This document shows positions 53,816 to 64,000 of a stretch of DNA of 64,000 bases, piece after piece. The translations under genes were made by a program, and so were the position numbers. Numbering within the stretch: the first letter of the stretch is position 1; the number at the start of each line of letters is the position of its first letter. The notes beneath the pieces were generated by a model, which did no database searches, had not been told where the DNA came from, and saw only the letters and a program-made list of their open reading frames with translations. This DNA is from Canna indica. Its lineage: Eukaryota > Streptophyta > Magnoliopsida > Zingiberales > Cannaceae. The stretch is taken from the NCBI GenBank assembly GCA_034359265.1, contig CP136896.1, forward strand, positions 15,655,501 through 15,719,500, read 5' to 3'.

Positions 53816-56224
53816 ACCCTATTTTCCCCCCTATTCCCTCTTATTTTTCAGCTGGCCATGCACTTCCCCCGAGCCGACAAAATCCCCGCACCCATTTTTT
53901 TCTCCAACTGCGCGACTTTTCCCCCTCCGACAAAAGTCTGCACACATTTTTATCCAACCGTGCGACGCTTCCCTCTGCGCCCTTTCCTTTCTCCAGCCAA
54001 CACAAATCAGCCGACGACTCCTCCCCCTGTCGACAAAAGTCCCGCGGCTCTTCCCCCAAATCCCTCGCCTCTCTCCCCAGTCGACAAAAATCTGTCACCT
54101 CCATCGTCGATTGTCTGCCACTGCTCATCAAAATCGTCTTAATTCACAATTGTTGGGTTCGTCTCTCACCTCTCTCTCTCTAGATCTCTCTTGATCTCTC
54201 AATTTTGGTTGCTTTTTTCTAGGGTATGATGTTGAAGTATTTCTTTCCATTTCCTGGTTCCATTGACTGGTTCTTTCTTGATCTCTTGATATTATCTTAG
54301 CAAAGTAGAAGAAGCTTCATATGGCAAGATAAAGGAAATGACAAAATAGCAATTAGGAAGCTGATTCAAACCATCTTCTCACTTTTTAACCAGAAGAGGA
54401 GTAGCATATATAAAAGTTCAAGTTTGTAAGTTTTTCATTCCTGTTAAGTTAATTGTTTCTTGCTAGTTGCTACTGTTAAAAGGAGTATTTGCCATTATGC
54501 TTGCTGTTGTTCTAGTGTTGCATAGTTTTGATATGGTGTAGTGGATATGTATCCGTTGAAATTAAGGGTTGACAATGGCCTTTTAATTTTGTTATTTTAA
54601 TGGTGTTTGATGTTAGGTAGAAAATTAAAATAAGGCAACATTTACATTTCTTGGTGGGTGATTAATTGTTGCATGTTTTGCTTTTGTATTTAGATCATTT
54701 TGACATGTCTGATCGGTAGAATGAAATAGCTTTCTTCTACATTAGTTTGTGGATTTCATGCACGTTAGCTCTCTTGTTTTGTAATTTTTGCATCAACTAG
54801 TTGAATTCCTAGACTGTCCTTATGGAATTATGGTTAAAAATGCATCTCAGTATTGGATGTATGGGTTCAAATTCAGCTATTTGTTTGTGAAAATGGAATA
54901 GCCTTTCGTACTTCATGGCAATGTTCTAATGTTAATTATATTTATATATATATTGTACATTGAAATATGTCTATTGTCTAGATTTCCAAGTTTGATCTAA
55001 AAATGCACGTAGAGGTAATGAATTGTCATTTAGAGATGAACGCCCCAAACTGTTCCTAAACAACCCTTCTCATTCTCCTTCAATATAGAATTTATTCTCC
55101 CTTCGGTCCTCTTTTCTTCCTCAACCCTTCTCTTCTTTCCCTTTCTCCCCATGATATCTTTCCACACAAGGCCAGATAACGCCGGGCTTAAGCCAAACAA
55201 GACAGAACTAAGAACTAGGGCAGTCAAAGTTTTTGTTTTATATAAAAGTGCTAGTGTTGTTTGTCAACATTAACAGTAGCAAGAAAAGTTTTATGCTACT
55301 AGTAGCGAGAAAAGTGCTAATAGTTTTTGTTTCTTCCTACTGTTAATTGATTCCTCCGAACCATCTTCTCATAGTGCTAATGTTGTTTCCATTCATAAAA
55401 TGACAAATATGAGCAAAGTTTGAGATCTATATACTTCATTACATTGCCCTTTTTATCTTGGTAGTGGAAGTACACAACTATAGAAGAAAAGCTGCACTTA
55501 ACTTAATCCACTACTTAATTAATATATTTCTTTTGTTTCTATAATTAATTTTTAGACTTTCAATAGATATTTCTTGGCAAAAAATAGGAGACTATTACTT
55601 CTTGAATATTCCACATATAAACCTCAATCATCCTCTTCCTTAATTAATATGCATAGGTTAGCTTGACTTTAGAGTCTAGACCCTAAGGTTTGAGTGGTTT
55701 TGATGACCTTGAAATAGTAGCCCCAACTTCTTTTATTTAATCATTATAAACTCCATTTCATCAAAAAATAGTAAATATAAAACTTATAACCCAGTTAAAA
55801 TTGAATAAAACAAAGCCATAAAGTGAATATAACTTATTGATGCATTAGTATAACTTGCTGCTTGAACCATTAAGCAAATGAATTTGGTGCTAGTTCTATC
55901 AACATTCTAGTTTTAGCTATGAAATATATGACAGTTAATTTGGTATTAGTAACTTGTGGCTGGAGATAGATTTCTGCAATGACATAGTTCTTTCTTTCTT
56001 GAATATTTCCAATTTTCTTGGGCTAACTAATGTTGCTTGAGTATTACTGTAGTCTTTTGAGCTAAGGATGGACATCTGGATAACCATACATATCCATTTG
56101 AGCTTGGACAACTTTACATTAGAAAAAAGTGAACTCCATTTTATTGCTGCCAACAAAGAAGTCATCTTTCTCATGTGATTTGTGATCTAGTTTCATTTAT
56201 GATCTAGTTTTATTATTTTTGCAG
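53816..56224. other. CACTA D leader region
   Basis: C/T-rich leader-like sequence to about 54220 (repeats of CCGACAAAA(A/G)TC), then AT-rich DNA without a recognisable exon until the acceptor at 56224. The first exons of the TNP1-like gene should lie here but could not be identified. Short frames here have no known domain. Confidence 0.45.
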
Positions 56225-57461
56225 CTTCCCCGAGAGAGAAGTGGTTCGAGACATTTCATCAATTATTAAGGAAAATTTCACGGGTGTATTGCCATATTGG
56301 TTTGAAGTGCCATCACATCTGAAGGAGTTACTTTGAGACAAATTTAAGGTATTTTATTTTAAAAATTTGATTATGATAATTATATTTTGCTGATATATAA
56401 ACACCTAAAATAAAAAAAATTATCTCCACTATTGTGTATATGGGTTTTTTAGGCAATTTATCATTGGGATCCTTCTCAGACCAATGAGATTCGAGAAATA
56501 TGGGACAGGACAGCTTCTCGACGCTTCGTTGATAATATGTGTGATGCTAGAAATTATGCAAAAAGAAAGGCTAATACCGATGATATCCGCCGAACTAGCG
56601 GTTTTGGCCCTCCGTGGATACCTCCAGATATTTGGAATCAACGTATTATTGAGCATTGGGATACAGATAAGTGGAGGCGAAAATCAAAAGTCGGTCGTCT
56701 CAATCGCAAGAAGGAGGTAGATGGTGACATTACACTTCATATAGGTGGATCTATTTCATTTGTTGCTCATCGAAAAAAAATTGGTATGATATTTGATAAT
56801 ATTGTTGTCATACAAAATTTATGTTAAGATTGTTAATTAAATATTATTTATCTTTTTTATAGGAAGAAAAGTTGAATCGACCGCCTACACATCTTGAGTT
56901 GTTTAAACACACCCATAAGCGAAATAGTAGTGAGGGAAACTATGTCAACGACAAATCCCAAAAAGTTGCGGTATGTACTTGTTTTAACTAATAATTAACT
57001 AATTTTTGGAATATAATAATTAACTATTTTTTAAAAAAATTGAACAGGAGACTTATGAGGCATCGATCATAGAGAAGTATGGCACATATGCATCATTACA
57101 CCCGAATTTTGATCATGAAGAATGAATTAATGCCTTTGGACCTCCATCTCATAATCGGGTTTATGGTTTTGGATATCGAGAGGATGTTAAATCTGTTATT
57201 GGGAGTTCAAGCTCTGAAGGATCCAGTACATCCTCAAGTTTTGGGCATCGTCAGACACATGATAAGTGGAACAATATGCGGAGGGAGGTGGCATCCAAGC
57301 GAGAGCACATTACCCATTTGCAGACATCGATGCAATCACTAGTGGAGGCTCAAGTCTGTTTGCTATTGACACAACTTGGTATTCCTGTCGTTTTTTCGGA
57401 ATCAACAAATTCTCCTTCGAATTCCACCGCACCACCACCACCTCCATCAGCTGGATTATGA
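56225..57461 (+). pseudogene. TNP1-like accessory gene of CACTA D, broken
   Basis: Four exons can be read: 56225-56348, 56453-56783, 56863-56970 and 57048-57461. Motifs follow the order in B and C: REVVRDISSIIKENFTGVLP and WFEVPSHLKELL, AIYHWDPSQ, FGPPWIPPDIWNQRIIEHW, GGSISFVAHR, RPPTHLELFKHTHKR and ETYEAS. The tail is a helix (REVASKREHITHLQTSMQSL) and Pro-rich end. Splice phases match B and C, including the border that is GC-AG there but GTATTT here. Defects: TGA in exon 1 (56330s, LL-stop-DKFK), a probable extra A in the A8 run at 56773-56780 that breaks the phase, and TGA at 57123-57125. The N-terminal exon is not found. It probably bound the element's own palindromes. Confidence 0.75.
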
Positions 57462-58955
57462 TTACTGGTTAGTAAATTAAACTATCAATGAGGTCTTTTG
57501 TAGAATAAATATATGAAAGCAAATTTAATTTAGTTTACCTGTATCTCCTTTATATTTTAACCATGCAGCTAAAACAAGATCAAGCTATCCAATAGAACAT
57601 ATTTCAACTGCTGCAATTAATGCTTTTAAACTTTATTTCATGACATATTTCAGCTATCCAATATAACATATTTCATGACATATTCCAGATATCCAATAGA
57701 ATATTTTAAACTTTTCAACTGTTGCAATTAATGCTTTGTTAATTAGTCTCATTTTCTATTTAGTTCGAAAGCAATAAACTGCTTATTAGTTTGGTTTAGT
57801 CTCGTGAACATTAGGATTGATCCCTGATCACATCAGTTAGGCCAGGTTGAGTATGTCATGAACTTGGACGCCGGTTATGGATTTGAGAATTTAGAGTTAA
57901 ATAGTGTTGTAAGCATGGTTGAGAATTAGATAATTTAGTTACAAAATAGTGTTCTAAGCATGATTTAACATTAAAGAATCTAGAGTTATATAATAGCCAA
58001 TAAAATATATGCAGTTGAACACATTAAACAAGGTAGAGAATACTTCAGGGTATAAGCACCCCTAGCCTTGACCTTGCCACAATCCTTTTGGTTGTAGGAT
58101 TGGTTGTCTATGTAACAAAATAGTTCCTTTAGGTTCCTCTAGGTAACAAAATATATGCTTAGTTATCTACCAGATGATGCATGATTAGCCTATGGACCTA
58201 GGATCATGGAGCAGTTAGTTGCTCTTAAGATATGTTAAATGTGCTGCTGTCTTATGATTGGATATCCAAGAACGTAAGCTTTCTTGGCATCTTTTTGTTT
58301 ATAAATTGGTTTACTTTAACAAGCTTTCAGGCTCTTGTAAAATGAGCTTTTGATATAAACATTAAACAACTGATCAATCATATCTTGTATCCAAGTCTGT
58401 TGAGATCATAGCGTGTGGTGAAGTGTATTTCACGAATTAGGATCCTGTGACACCTAAGTTATCCTATAATATGTTGACATGCACTCAATGAAAGCATATT
58501 TGAGCATATTAATGAAAGCATGGTCCTATGAATGTGTGTTCATTGTCTTACTATTTCATATCTCTACCGTGTGTTAAACTGTTAAACATATTTGAGCATT
58601 TTACTTTAACAACATATAGGAAGAAAAATCTATACTTTCATTTCATTGTCTCATTGTTTCTTTTGTTTTTACATGCAGGTAAAAAGGATGAAGTGCGATC
58701 ATCTACTTCTTGGAAAAAATTATCTTATATATATTTTTGAAATAATCTTAATGTATTGAAACTTTGAAACAATGTAAACTTTTGACTAGCACAATGTATT
58801 TCGAAATTAGTTGTATACAATGGTTTCCTTAACTTTATGTGTGCGGATTTAGAAATACAATGGTTCATGTGTGATTTCAAAAATTAATTTTATGATTTCG
58901 TGTGAATTATCATGGTTTGAGGATTGATTCAAGTACATAATAATAAGCAACATAT
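57462..58955. other. CACTA D 3' region
   Basis: AT-rich; a possible noncoding last exon begins after ATGCAG at 58679. No coding domain recognised. Confidence 0.4.
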
Positions 58956-59249
58956 AGATTCTGTTGGTAATTCCAACGGACATACCAGCAAAAATTATTT
59001 GTTGGTAATACCAACGCTAGTGGACACTGTTGGTATTACCAACGGATATATATATTTATTGGTAATACCAACAAAAGGAAAATCTGTCGGTATTATCGAC
59101 AGATTAATTAAAATCTGTCGGTATTATCAAGCAGCCATTTACCGACAGATTTTACCGACAGATATTCCTTCGGTAATAGTATTATCGATGGATTTTTGGG
59201 TATTACCGACGGATTTGGTCTGTTGGTGATACCCTGTTTTCTTGTAGTT
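58956..59249. repeat. Right subterminal repeats of CACTA D
   Basis: At least eight copies of TTGGTA(A/T)TACCAAC or ATCTGTCGGTATTATC with complements, spaced 20-40 bp. Confidence 0.8.
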
Positions 59250-59252
59250 ATC

Positions 59253-60023
59253 CATTTGAAACAGTTTAAACCTCATACAGTAAGATAAGGCAAGAAGTAA
59301 CTTGATGGACTCCAATCTTGCAATAGGTGCAAAGGTTTCATCATAGTTCAGACCTTCAATTTGATTATAGCCTTGAGCAACAAGTCTGATCTTATTTCTT
59401 GTGATGTTTCCTACTTCATCAGTCTTGTTTTTGAAGACCCACTTTGTTCCAATCACATTGACACATTTAGGTCTTGGAACTAATTCCCAAACATCATTTT
59501 TGACAAATTATTGTAGTTCTTCTTCCATAGTTATGATCCAGAATTCATCTTTTAAAATTTCCTTGATGCTTTTGGGTTCAACAGTTGAGGCGTAGCAAGA
59601 ATATCTGATCATGTCTTGATGACTATTCTTGGACTGATTCCTACTTTTGACTTCTTCATATACATCTCCAATTACATTCTTCAAAGGATGATTCTTGAGA
59701 GCTCTTGTAGACTTTTCAGTTGTATTTTTATTTTCTGGATCAATGTCACTCTCAGAATATGTTGAATCAACATTTTCAACTGTCTGTTTTGTTGTACTGG
59801 AAGAGTCCTGAGCAGTCTTATCAATAGTTGCAACAGCTTTCTCATCAGCAGTCAGAGTCTGGTAGATCTGTGAATCTTCAATTTTCACATTTTGTGACTC
59901 CATAACAGTTTGAGTGCACTTGTTGTAGACTCTATAATCTTTGGTGTTTGATGAATAGCCAAGAAATATTGCTTCATCACTTTTCCTTTGCATCTTTCCA
60001 AGGTATCCCCTATCATTCAACAC
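59253..60023 (-). pseudogene. Integrase-reverse transcriptase linker and RT N-terminus of copia H
   Basis: Minus strand 60023-59508: DRGYLGKMQRKSDEAIFLGY ends integrase, then an acidic Ser/Thr linker, then YASTVEPKSIKEILKDEFWI, the start of reverse transcriptase. After a stop, 59456 onward reads IGTKWVFKNKTDEVGNITRN, KIRLVAQGYNQIEGLNYDET and FAPIARLESIKLLLALS, ending FKLFQMD at the CACTA D border. The next codon pair, on the other side of D, is DVKNAF, so the catalytic Asp of QMDVK is the duplicated target site. Confidence 0.88.
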
Positions 60024-61130
60024 ATATCACCTACTGCCAAAAACATGAAAATATGTAAGGTGAGGTTTTCTTCCCTTCAATAATTCATAAGGTGTTTTTG
60101 TAGTTTTTGGTCTGAAGTATGCTCTATTTATAATATAGTAGACTGTATTGATAGCTTCAGCCCAAAATCTTTCAGGAATCTTCTTGGAATTTAGCATGCC
60201 CCAAGCCATTTCTTAGATAGTATGGTTCTTCATTTCAACAACACCATTCTGTTGGGGAGTCTTTGGAGCAGAAAATTCATGTAGTATTCCATTTTCATCA
60301 AAAAATTCAAATAATGAAATGTTCTCAAACTCTCTCCCATGATCACTTCTTATTCTGATCACCTTTAGAATAAGAAGTTTTTGTTCATTCTAAAGTCTCG
60401 GGCATAAAGATTTGAAGTTGCTGAAGGCATTTGACTTCTCCCTTAGAAATTATGTCCAAGTGAAACGTGAGTAATCATCTACACAAATAAGAACATATTT
60501 TTTACCTCCAATGCTTTCAACCTACATAAGACCAACCAAGTCCAAGTGAAGAAGTTCTAAAGGCTTTGATGTGGTCACCAGTTACAACTGTTTATGAGAC
60601 TACCTTGTCTACTTTCCTTCTTGGCATGGACCACAAACTAATTTTGGTTCTCCTGAAAGTTTAGGGATTCCTCTCACAGCTCCAACATTAACAAGTTTCT
60701 TTAGGTCCCTGTAATTGACATGACCTAACCTTCTGTGCCACAAATTTATATCAGAGGAAATAACTAAAAGACAGATTGAAGAATAGGCAATCTTATAGCA
60801 GTTATCTCTAGATCTACTCCCTTCAAGAATACAATCATCATCTTTATCAAAGACCTTTCAATTTTTTTTGTTGAATTGAACATTTAAATTTTGGTCACAC
60901 AATTGACTGATACTTACAACATTGGCCTTGAGACCATCCACCAACAGGATATCTTTCAAACTGGGAATTCCTAGAACATTGAGTGTTCCAACTTCTATAA
61001 TATTTTCATGTCTTCCATCTCCAAAGGTTACAGTTGCACCTTCATGTTCTTGGATGTTTTTCAAATTTTAGGAATTTCCTGTCATATGTTGAGAACAACC
61101 ACTATCGAAATACCATGACCCAAGAGAAGA
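60024..61130 (-). pseudogene. Protease and integrase of copia H
   Basis: The minus strand starts with WYFDSGCSQHMTGNS (about 61115-61070), the copia protease site DSG, then open 61064-60858 with FGDGRHENIIEVGTLNVLGI and LVDGLKANVVSISQLCDQNL, the pre-integrase region. Integrase catalytic residues are visible: Asp in LLHLDLVG (about 60560), Asp in IRSDHGREFEN (about 60350), Glu in TPQQNGVVE (about 60245). The end reads FWAEAINTVYYIINRAYFRP and LLKGRKPHLTYFHVFGSR. Stops occur at about eight places. Intact enzyme would mature the polyprotein and insert the cDNA. Confidence 0.85.
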
Positions 61131-62865
61131 AATAATCTTTAATATAAAAGTAACTTTGCAATTAAGATCAATTTTCCTTACCCATACTTGTTTAACTTTC
61201 TGCTTTGGAGGATTTTCATGCTTCTTTCTCCTTATTTTGTTGGCATGCTTGAAATAATTTTCAATTATTTGTCCTCTACAATTGCAGTAGTAACATGTGG
61301 GTACTCTACTTCACTTCCTTATAGTGGACTGTTGATGACTTGAGGAGCCTTTATGAAAGTTCTTCATTTGAGTTGGCAGTTGAGACTGGAGTTTCGACTA
61401 CATTGAGCTAATGTATCCAAGTCCAGCATAATCAGAAGGAGATTTTCCCGTACTTAAAATTTTATTTAGAGTACCAGTGGAATTCATCATTTTGGCTTAT
61501 TTCTTTACCTTTTCAAGTTCAGAAATCAACTTGAATTCTTTATCATATTTTTCAGCAATCTGACTTTGGTATGTCTCAACTTCCTCCTCAAGTTTCTTCT
61601 TTTTGATCAACCAAGAGTTTGTTTTGATTTCTGAGGGTCTTGTTGAGTTTTGTCACTTCCACTCATTTATCAAACGTCTCTTGATAGGGTTCTTCACGAC
61701 TGTCAGCATACTGAGTCTTATTTTGTTCATCATCAATATTTGGGTTACAGGAAATTTGAACTGTGTCAACAATGCAGGCAGCAAAATCTCAATAGTTTCT
61801 TTGTTCAGATTCTTCTATACTATCTTCTTCTTCATCATCACTCCAGGTAGCTGTAAAGGATTTCTTGAGTTTTTTATGTATATTTTGACATTCAGATCTG
61901 ACATGTTCATATCCTTCACATTCAAAGCACTAAACACCTTTAAACTTTTGTTTGAGATCAAACTTATTAGCAAAAGATTGACTTCTTCTGTTTTCATCAA
62001 AGGAAGAACTTGTTTTGGAGCCGATTGAATTGGGCGGTTGAAACTTCTATTTGAACTGTGAATTCTGATTTTGTTTGTTCTTAGCCCTTAGAAATCTTCT
62101 GAAATTTTTTGTCACAAGAGCATATGTTGTATCCATCTCTTCTATCTCTTCTTGAGAACAATCTTCAGACTTGATCTCATTTTCAGTTGCATTGAAAGTA
62201 AAATTCCTCCTTTTCTCTTTATGTGAGTATTTCTCAGACAGTTCCAACTCATATGTTTCAAGTTTACCCATCAAGGTGTCAAGGGTAATGGTTCAGGGAT
62301 CATGAACTTCACCTATAGCAGCAACCTTCATGTCAAATTTGGTCGGCATGGATCTTAGAACTGTTCGTAACACCTTTTCTTCAGAGAATGGTTCTCCAAG
62401 GTTGGAAGCATTCTTCATCAAATCTTTGATGCATCCGTGAAAGTCTTGAATGCTTTCATATTCCACCATTTTTAGGTTCTCAAATATGGTATTGAGAATT
62501 TCAACCTTTGACTTACGAAGAGTCAAGGATCCTTCATGATTTGTTTCCAAAATCTCCCATGCTTGCTTTGCATGAGTACAAGCCAAGATAAGTTTGAATT
62601 GAGAGGGATCAACCCAACTAAAAATGGCATTCGGGGTCTTTTTATCATAGTTTGCAACAATAACTTTTGCTTCAGTATACTGGTTCTTTGGCTTCTTGTC
62701 AGTCCTATCAATAGTTGGAGGAGTATAGCCATCTTCTATAGAGTCCCAGCAGCGATCATCAATGGAATTAATGAAAACCCTCATCCGAGTTTTCCAATAA
62801 GCATAGTTTGTTCCAACAACAAGTGGAGGAACATTGATAGAATTTCCCATTGGCATTCCTTCCAT
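61131..62865 (-). pseudogene. Gag of copia H
   Basis: The ATG at 62865 opens MEGMPMGNSINVPPLVVGTN then YAYWKTRMRVFINSIDDRCW, the start of SIRE-type gag (UBN2 family). TEAKVIVANYDKKTPNAIFS and AKQAWEILETNHEG follow. A TGA at 62295-62293 stops it, but the frame goes on with TLDTLMGKLETYELELSEKY and a zinc knuckle CFECEGYEHVRSEC (about 61935-61895; C-x2-C-x4-H-x4-C complete) preceded by another stop. A Glu/Asp-rich stretch (WSDDEEEDSIEES) and a coiled-coil tail lead to the protease. Gag packages the element RNA. Confidence 0.85.
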
Positions 62866-62924
62866 CTTGAGCCAGAAATAAGAGACACACCAAGGATTTT
62901 GTACAGGTAAAAGTTAGCACAACA

Positions 62925-62936
62925 GCTCTGATACCA
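62925..62936 (-). promoter_or_regulatory. Primer binding site of copia H
   Basis: The minus strand reads TGGTATCAGAGC, complementary to initiator tRNA-Met, two bases after the LTR end. Confidence 0.92.
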
Positions 62937-62938
62937 AA

Positions 62939-63962
62939 TGACAATATAGGTCTTTTAGGGAACTCCTGTAAATGACAGTTGCATTGCATAGGAAGTTACA
63001 ATTGCTATAACAACTGCCTTAAGTAGCAAACTAAGAACCAAAATAAAAAAAATACGCAAACACATGTATTTGTTTACGCAATTCAGTGACAAAACATATC
63101 ACCTAATTTACGGGGCACTCACCGGACAAATGTCCAATCCACTATCAGAAAGTACAACTTCTAGCTCTAGGATTTCACACACCGAAATTCAGCTATCTGT
63201 ACTACAGTGAATTGGAAATAACAAAACTTATTACTATTATAAGTACATACCGACTTGCCTCTCTATGACATCCCAGCCACAGTATCATGTCATCCACACA
63301 ATCCTTGTGTTGTAATGAGTTAGCAGCCCACAATCATTTCAGCATGAAGATATGATGAGTAGGTTGTTGCCTTCTTTGCACTAAACAGTCTTAACTCCTA
63401 TAAAACTAGCAACAGAGTATTGACACTATGGAGTTATCGACAACAGATCCCTTCACAAGTATTTATATGTGAGAATGAAAGGATCTGAATAAATGTTGCC
63501 TTCAATCACTCTCCTCTTCGCCATCCTCAGTTTGAAACAGTCAACATAAATAGACATTATAAACATATGATCATTTAAGTAAACAGTAACACCTACAAAT
63601 AAATAATAGAAAAACTCTTCGAAACTCAATTGAACGCAAGCATAAATAGTGATGATTAAATGACTAGAAATATCAAGAGAATCATCATTAAACCAGAATT
63701 TCATCAACCATCATATTCGCACCAAAAGTTGTCTAGAATACCATAGATTGTAGGCAGTTGAAATTATCTCTCCATAGTTGAAACTGTCATTATCTTTAGA
63801 AAGCCATTGACAGAAGGAGCAATTAAAACTGTCCTAACACAGTTGAGACTGTCATACATAAGAAGAGATTCTCACTTGTTGAGACTGTGCAAAAACTGAG
63901 AAATCACCAAAAAGCTTCTTTTGCCAAATACAACCAACATACAAAAAGGCCAAAAACTAACA
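62939..63962 (-). repeat. 5' LTR of copia H
   Basis: On the plus strand it runs from TGACAATATAGG to ACTAACA (1024 bp), so the LTR is TGTTAG...TGTCA. The solo LTR at 24653-25601 and the stub at 42421-42555 are the same family. Confidence 0.85.
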
Positions 63963-64000
63963 AGCAAGTTTAGCAAAATTTATCTCAAATGAGGTATCAT
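63963..64000. other. Flank of copia H
   Basis: AGCAA at 63963-63967 would be the 5-bp target duplication, but the partner on the left has been deleted. Confidence 0.4.

Larger units (their letters stand above)
53719..59249 (+). mobile_element. CACTA element D, other family, TNP1-like gene only
   Basis: The left end is CACTACAAGAAAACAGG; the right end is CTTGTAGTT, whose last base should be G. The 3-bp target duplication ATC flanks it (53716-53718, 59250-59252). Length is 5531 bp. Subterminal palindromes of TTGGTATTACCAAC lie at both ends. A TNP1-like gene is present but no TNP2, so it depended on a partner. It inserted in the reverse transcriptase of copia H. Confidence 0.9.
42421..63962 (-). 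mobile_element. SIRE-type Ty1/copia element H, split by CACTA C and D
   Basis: Minus-strand order from right to left: 5' LTR, initiator-Met primer site, gag, protease, integrase, reverse transcriptase, RNase H, an extra 3' gene, polypurine tract and a 3' LTR stub. Without the two CACTA insertions it is about 8.9 kb. The gag type and the extra gene after pol place it in the Maximus/SIRE lineage. Stops throughout pol show it is inactive. Confidence 0.88.

Noticed and set aside
53684..54142. Plus-strand 152-codon frame
   Set aside because: It starts in copia sequence and crosses the end of CACTA D, so it cannot be a gene; the rest is a C/T-rich leader.

Overview
This is nuclear DNA of a flowering plant and consists almost entirely of transposable elements nested inside one another. 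The element types (CACTA with TNP2 and TNP1-like genes, MuDR-type MULE, hAT elements, a SIRE-type copia, Tat and chromovirus gypsy elements, a plant L1-type LINE and MITEs) and the small GT-AG introns point to an angiosperm. I find no intact host gene. The species cannot be fixed from sequence alone; the density of nesting suggests a repeat-rich, probably heterochromatic, region.

Left part, 1-23,300. The window opens inside a CACTA element (A, right end at 905) that carries a piece of a pectinesterase gene downstream of the element's own promoter. A second CACTA-like remnant, a gypsy LTR fragment and AT-rich DNA follow. Next come a 1.3-kb hAT element with an 8-bp target duplication (4529-5857), a degraded minus-strand LINE (about 8900-6340), a chromovirus gypsy collapsed by internal deletion (about 9510-11807), a 115-bp AAT microsatellite, several MITEs (12778-14485), an LTR-like block, and a Tat-type gypsy on the minus strand (20571-16905). 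That gypsy is cut at its gag by the long LTR of another gypsy (20572-22873).

Middle part, 23,380-42,420. A gypsy LTR is interrupted by a non-autonomous hAT element (24328-40774, target duplication GAGGTACT). The hAT holds a solo copia LTR and a MULE (25958-39433, target duplication TAAAAAAAT). The MULE carries two convergent genes: a GRF zinc-finger protein gene and a mudrA-type transposase. CACTA element B (27194-34421, target duplication GAA) sits inside the GRF gene. All three DNA elements can be delimited to the base.

Right part, 42,421-63,962. One SIRE-type copia lies on the minus strand, with 5' LTR and primer site at the right and a truncated 3' LTR at the left. It is split by two CACTA elements: C (45030-52164, target duplication TTT), a near-identical but inverted sister of B, and D (53719-59249, target duplication ATC), a different family that carries only a TNP1-like gene. 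D landed on the first catalytic Asp codon of the copia reverse transcriptase.

B and C share a promoter, a leader hairpin, a 26-bp minisatellite, a 190-bp foldback, a TNP2 transposase and a five-exon TNP1-like gene. TNP2 is the catalytic subunit and the TNP1-like product probably binds the subterminal repeats. In both copies TNP2 is broken by nonsense codons; in C the TNP1-like gene is also frameshifted. Coordinates of LTR remnants without target duplications are approximate.
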